Assembly: GCA_037127255.1 (NCBI GenBank)
Contig: JBANSL010000002.1
Span: 4,818,001 to 4,882,000, forward strand
Direction of reading: 5' to 3'
DNA length: 64,000 nt
Source of the DNA: Persicaria tinctoria
Taxonomy: Eukaryota > Streptophyta > Magnoliopsida > Caryophyllales > Polygonaceae
Shown: one piece after another, positions 60,901-64,000 of the stretch
How positions within the stretch are numbered: the stretch's first letter is position 1
Layout: every line of letters starts with the position of its first letter
Notes under the pieces: model-generated
The model's input: the letters and a program-made list of their open reading frames with translations, nothing else
Told to the model about the DNA's origin: nothing
Databases searched by the model: none
Position numbers and translations under genes: made by a program

Positions 60901-62089
60901 AAACCATTTTTCCAAGGCTTAAACTTGGGCAAATTTTCGGCTATTTTCAAAGGGGGTTAGTACACGAAAAAATATGAAAATCTCAAAAAATGAAAAATCC
61001 AAAATACTTTGCACTAGGCAAGGTGGGATGCTGTTAAGGACATCCGTCCACAAAACTCCCGCCCGGAATGTCCAAATGGGCCCGGAATTAAGGTAATGTC
61101 CCTCTGAACAGCCGTTGCGGACACATGCTCGGTATTTTTTGAATAACTTGAGATCCGTTGGTCCAATCGGGCCGTTTGATGACTCCTGGGAAAGCTAACT
61201 TCGATAACTACGACTTTACTAGGGAGGTTTTCAGAGAATTCCTCCTCTAAAAAGACAAAAAAACCATTTTTCCCAAGCTTAAATTTGGGCAAATTTTCGG
61301 CTTTTTTCAAAGGGGTTAGTACACGAAAAAATATGAAAATCTCAAAAAATGAAAAATCCAAAATACTTTGCACTAGGCAAGGTGGGATGCTGTTAAGGAC
61401 ATCCGTCCACAAAACTCCCGCCCGGGATGTCCAAATGGGCCCGGAATTAAGGTAATGTCCCTCTGAACACCCGTTGCGGACACATGCTCGGTATTTTTTG
61501 AATAACTTGAGATCCGTTGGTCCAGTCTTGCCGTTTGAGGACTCCTGGGAAAGCTAACTTCGATAGCTACGACTTTACTGGGGAGGTTTTCAGAGAATTA
61601 CTCCTCTAAAAGGGCCAAAAAACTATTTTTTCAAGGCTTAAATTTGGGCAAATTTTCGGCTTTTTTCAAAGGGGTTAGTACACGAAAAAATATGAAAATC
61701 TCAAAAAATGAAAAATCCAAAATACTTTGCACTAGGCAAGGTGGGATGCTGTTAAGGACATCCGTCCACAAAACTCCCGCCCGGGATGTCCAAATGGGCC
61801 CGGAATTAAGGTAATGTCCCTCTGAACACCCGTTGCGGACACATGCTCGGTATTTTTTTAATAACTTGAGATCCGTTGGTCCAATCGGGCCGTTTGATGA
61901 CTCCTGGGAAAGCTAACTTCGATAGCTACGACTTTACTGGGGAGGTTTTCAGAGAATTCCTCCTCTAAAAGGGCCAAAAAACTATTTTTTCAAGGCTTAA
62001 ATTTGGGAAATTTTCGGATTTTTTCAAAGGGGTTAGTACACGAAAAAATATGAAAATCTCAAAAAATGAAAAATCCAAAATACTTTGCA

Positions 62090-62806
62090 CTAGGCAAGGT
62101 GGGATGCTGTTAAGGACATCCGTCCACAAAACTCCCGCCCGGGATGTCCAAATGGGCCCGGAATTAAGGTAATGTCCCTCTGAACACCCGTTGCGGACAC
62201 ATGCTCGGTATTTTTTGAATAACTTGAGATCCGTTGGTCCAATCGGGCCGTTTGATGACTCCTGGGAAAGCTAACTTCGATAGCTACGACTTTACTAGGG
62301 AGGTTTTCAGAGAATTCCTCCTCTAAAAGAGCCAAAAAACCATTTTTCCAAGGCTTAAACTTGGGCAAATTTTCGGCTATTTTCAAAGGGGTTAGTACAC
62401 GAAAAAATATGAAAATCTCAAAAAATGAAAAATCCAAAATACTTTGCACTAAGCATAGTGGGATGCTGTTAAGGACATCCGTCCACAAAACTCCCGCCCG
62501 GGATGTCCAAATGGGCCCGGAATTAAGGTAATGTCCCTCTGAACAGCCGTTGCGGACACATGCTCGGTATTTTTTGAATAACTTGAGATCCGTTGGTCCA
62601 ATCGGGCCGTTTGATGACTCCTGGGAAAGCTAACTTCGATAGCTACGACTTTACTGGGGAGGTTTTCAGAGAATTCCTCCTCTAAAAGGGCCAAAAAACT
62701 ATTTTTTCAAGGCTTAAATTTGGGAAATTTTCGGATTTTTTCAAAGGGGTTAGTACACGAAAAAATATGAAAATCTCAAAAAATGAAAAATCCAAAATAC
62801 TTTGCA
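62090..62806 (+). repeat. Extra F-B pair with middle-domain B monomer
   Basis: F (62090, CACCCG and CCAATC) is followed by a B with CTAAGCATAG and CAGCCG (62449), the type otherwise found only at 28019-44865. In the right domain CTAAGCATAG is seen elsewhere only on the A monomers at 47737 and 50248, which also follow a CACCCG-type F. The F-to-CTAAGCATAG junction seems to have moved as a unit. Confidence 0.87.
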
Positions 62807-63884
62807 CTAGGCAAGGTGGGATGCTGTTAAGGACATCCGTCCACAAAACTCCCGCCCGGGATGTCCAAATGGGCCCGGAATTAAGGTAATGTCCCTCTGA
62901 ACAGCCGTTGCGGACACATGCTCGGTATTTTTTGAATAACTTGAGATCCGTTGGTCCAATCGGGCCGTTTGATGACTCCTGGGAAAGCTAACTTCGATAG
63001 CTACGACTTTACTAGGGAGGTTTTCAGAGAATTCCTCCTCTAAAAGAGCCAAAAAACCATTTTTCCAAGGCTTAAACTTGGGCAAATTTTCGGCTATTTT
63101 CAAAGGGGGTTAGTACACGAAAAAATATGAAAATCTCAAAAAATGAAAAATCCAAAATACTTTGCACTAGGCAAGGTGGGATGCTGTTAAGGACATCCGT
63201 CCACAAAACTCCCGCCCGGAATGTCCAAATGGGCCCGGAATTAAGGTAATGTCCCTCTGAACAGCCGTTGCGGACACATGCTCGGTATTTTTTGAATAAC
63301 TTGAGATCCGTTGGTCCAATCGGGCCGTTTGATGACTCCTGGGAAAGCTAACTTCGATAACTACGACTTTACTAGGGAGGTTTTCAGAGAATTCCTCCTC
63401 TAAAAAGACAAAAAAACCATTTTTCCCAAGCTTAAATTTGGGCAAATTTTCGGCTTTTTTCAAAGGGGTTAGTACACGAAAAAATATGAAAATCTCAAAA
63501 AATGAAAAATCCAAAATACTTTGCACTAGGCAAGGTGGGATGCTGTTAAGGACATCCGTCCACAAAACTCCCGCCCGGGATGTCCAAATGGGCCCGGAAT
63601 TAAGGTAATGTCCCTCTGAACACCCGTTGCGGACACATGCTCGGTATTTTTTGAATAACTTGAGATCCGTTGGTCCAGTCTTGCCGTTTGAGGACTCCTG
63701 GGAAAGCTAACTTCGATAGCTACGACTTTACTGGGGAGGTTTTCAGAGAATTACTCCTCTAAAAGGGCCAAAAAACTATTTTTTCAAGGCTTAAATTTGG
63801 GCAAATTTTCGGCTTTTTTCAAAGGGGTTAGTACACGAAAAAATATGAAAATCTCAAAAAATGAAAAATCCAAAATACTTTGCA

Positions 63885-64000
63885 CTAGGCAAGGTGGGAT
63901 GCTGTTAAGGACATCCGTCCACAAAACTCCCGCCCGGGATGTCCAAATGGGCCCGGAATTAAGGTAATGTCCCTCTGAACACCCGTTGCGGACACATGCT
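63885..64000 (+). repeat. Partial monomer at right edge
   Basis: The first 116 bp of a monomer (CTAGGCAAGG, CGCCCGGG, CACCCG). It follows a beta D, so a B is expected. The visible markers agree, but the TTTTAATAAC site lies just beyond the window end. The array continues to the right. Confidence 0.9.

Larger units (their letters stand above)
51683..63884 (+). repeat. Tetrameric HOR F-A-D-B (1,435/1,436 bp), right domain
   Basis: The unit order is F (CAGCCG, CCAATC), A (CCCGGAATG, CAGCCG, GATAAC, HindIII), D (GAATTA, CACCCG, CCAGTC, GAGGAC), B (TTTTAATAAC, CACCCG, CCAATC). Complete units start at 51683, 54913, 56348, 57784, 59219 and 60654. Units at 53118 and 62807 comprise F-A-D only; the latter is cut by the window end. 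Two extra F-B pairs start at 54196 and 62090. Alpha units have a 359-bp F and CAGTCGGGCC in D (51683, 54913, 57784, 59219). Beta units have a 360-bp F with GGGGG and CAGTCTTGCC in D (53118, 56348, 60654, 62807). Confidence 0.95.
1..64000 (+). repeat. Satellite DNA array, ~359-bp monomer, whole window
   Basis: The same ~359-bp unit recurs without interruption and always in the same orientation. Using the C of CTAGGCAAGG (variant CTAAGCATAG) as +1, complete monomers start at 48 and the last ends at 63884. There are 178: 104 x 359, 68 x 358, 5 x 360 and 1 x 357 bp, which sums exactly to 63,837 bp. Monomers differ at a small set of recurring positions plus rare private changes, so the array is strongly homogenised. 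Each monomer has a mixed-composition part (+1 to about +230) and an A/T-rich part (to +359). I do not recognise the family. The length fits the ~320-380 bp class common among plant satellites, roughly two nucleosome repeats, but that fit is an inference. No gene or mobile element interrupts it. Confidence 0.98.

Noticed and set aside
1..64000. CRISPR array
   Set aside because: The repeats are ~359 bp and contiguous, with no short repeat separated by unique spacers and no cas genes.
1..64000. Telomeric or subtelomeric sequence
   Set aside because: No TTTAGGG, TTAGGG or related tandem units seen. The satellite could still be subtelomeric, but the window does not show it.
1..64000. Transposable element or LTR
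   Set aside because: No coding domain, terminal repeat or target-site duplication seen, and monomer spacing is never interrupted.
1..64000. Identity with known ~359-bp satellites such as the Drosophila 1.688 or maize TR-1 families
   Set aside because: Only the length agrees. I could not recognise the sequence of either family here, and length is not evidence of homology. A database search would decide.
1..64000. Ribosomal spacer subrepeats
   Set aside because: No rRNA gene sequence appears in 64 kb, and spacer subrepeat tracts are normally far shorter.

Overview
The whole 64 kb window is one uninterrupted head-to-tail satellite DNA array. From position 48 to 63884 I count 178 complete monomers, all in the same orientation: 104 of 359 bp, 68 of 358 bp, five of 360 bp and one of 357 bp. 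These lengths add up exactly to the 63,837 bp they cover, so nothing is inserted, inverted or missing. Positions 1-47 are the tail of one more monomer and 63885-64000 the head of another. I see no genes, RNA genes, transposons, CRISPR arrays or unique sequence. The window looks like eukaryotic heterochromatin. A plant is my best guess, because the monomer is about two nucleosome repeats long and the substitutions look like cytosine deamination, but I do not recognise the family and cannot name the organism or the chromosomal site.

Monomer position +1 is the C of CTAGGCAAGG (or CTAAGCATAG). The first ~230 bp are balanced in composition. The last ~130 bp are A/T-rich with repeated A- and T-tracts. 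Diagnostic sites near +230 to +300 define the classes. A: AGACAAAAAAAC, CCCAAGCTT (HindIII), GGGCAAA, 359 bp; its variants A2 and A3 have CATAGGGG. B: AGGGCCAAAAAAC, TCAAGGCTT, GGGAAA, 358 bp. D: starts like B but ends GGGCAAA/CGGCTTTT, 359 bp. C: TTTTTATAG and AGACTAAAAAACC, 359 bp; Cg also has GAATTACTCC and TTTTTCGCAGG. F: AGAGCCAAAAAACC, TTAAACTTGGG, CGGCTATTTTC, 359 or 360 bp. Left-half markers subdivide these: CACCCG/CAGCCG, CCAATC/CCAGTC/TTCAATC, GATGAC/GAGGAC, GATAAC/GATAGC, TTTGAATAAC/TTTTAATAAC, CTAGGCAAGG/CTAAGCATAG.

The array falls into three domains, each with its own higher-order repeats (HORs). Left, 48-27300: A, B, C and D monomers, with a 2,510-bp seven-monomer unit (C-D-B-A2-B-D-B), a 5,020-bp displacement, a run of six A monomers, and a 1,792-bp pentamer. 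Middle, 27301-44865: no A monomers, and GAATTC is often mutated to GAATTA. A strict 717-bp dimer register (359+358) runs for 14 dimers and is overlaid by a 2,151-bp hexamer. Right, 44866-64000: A returns, F appears, and a 2,511-bp seven-monomer unit is followed by a 1,435/1,436-bp tetramer (F-A-D-B) in two marker-linked versions, alpha and beta.

The interest lies in how the array has evolved. Successive local amplifications, deletions of whole monomers, chimeric monomers and a few out-of-place monomers can be read directly from shared markers. I found no sign of a previously undescribed gene system.
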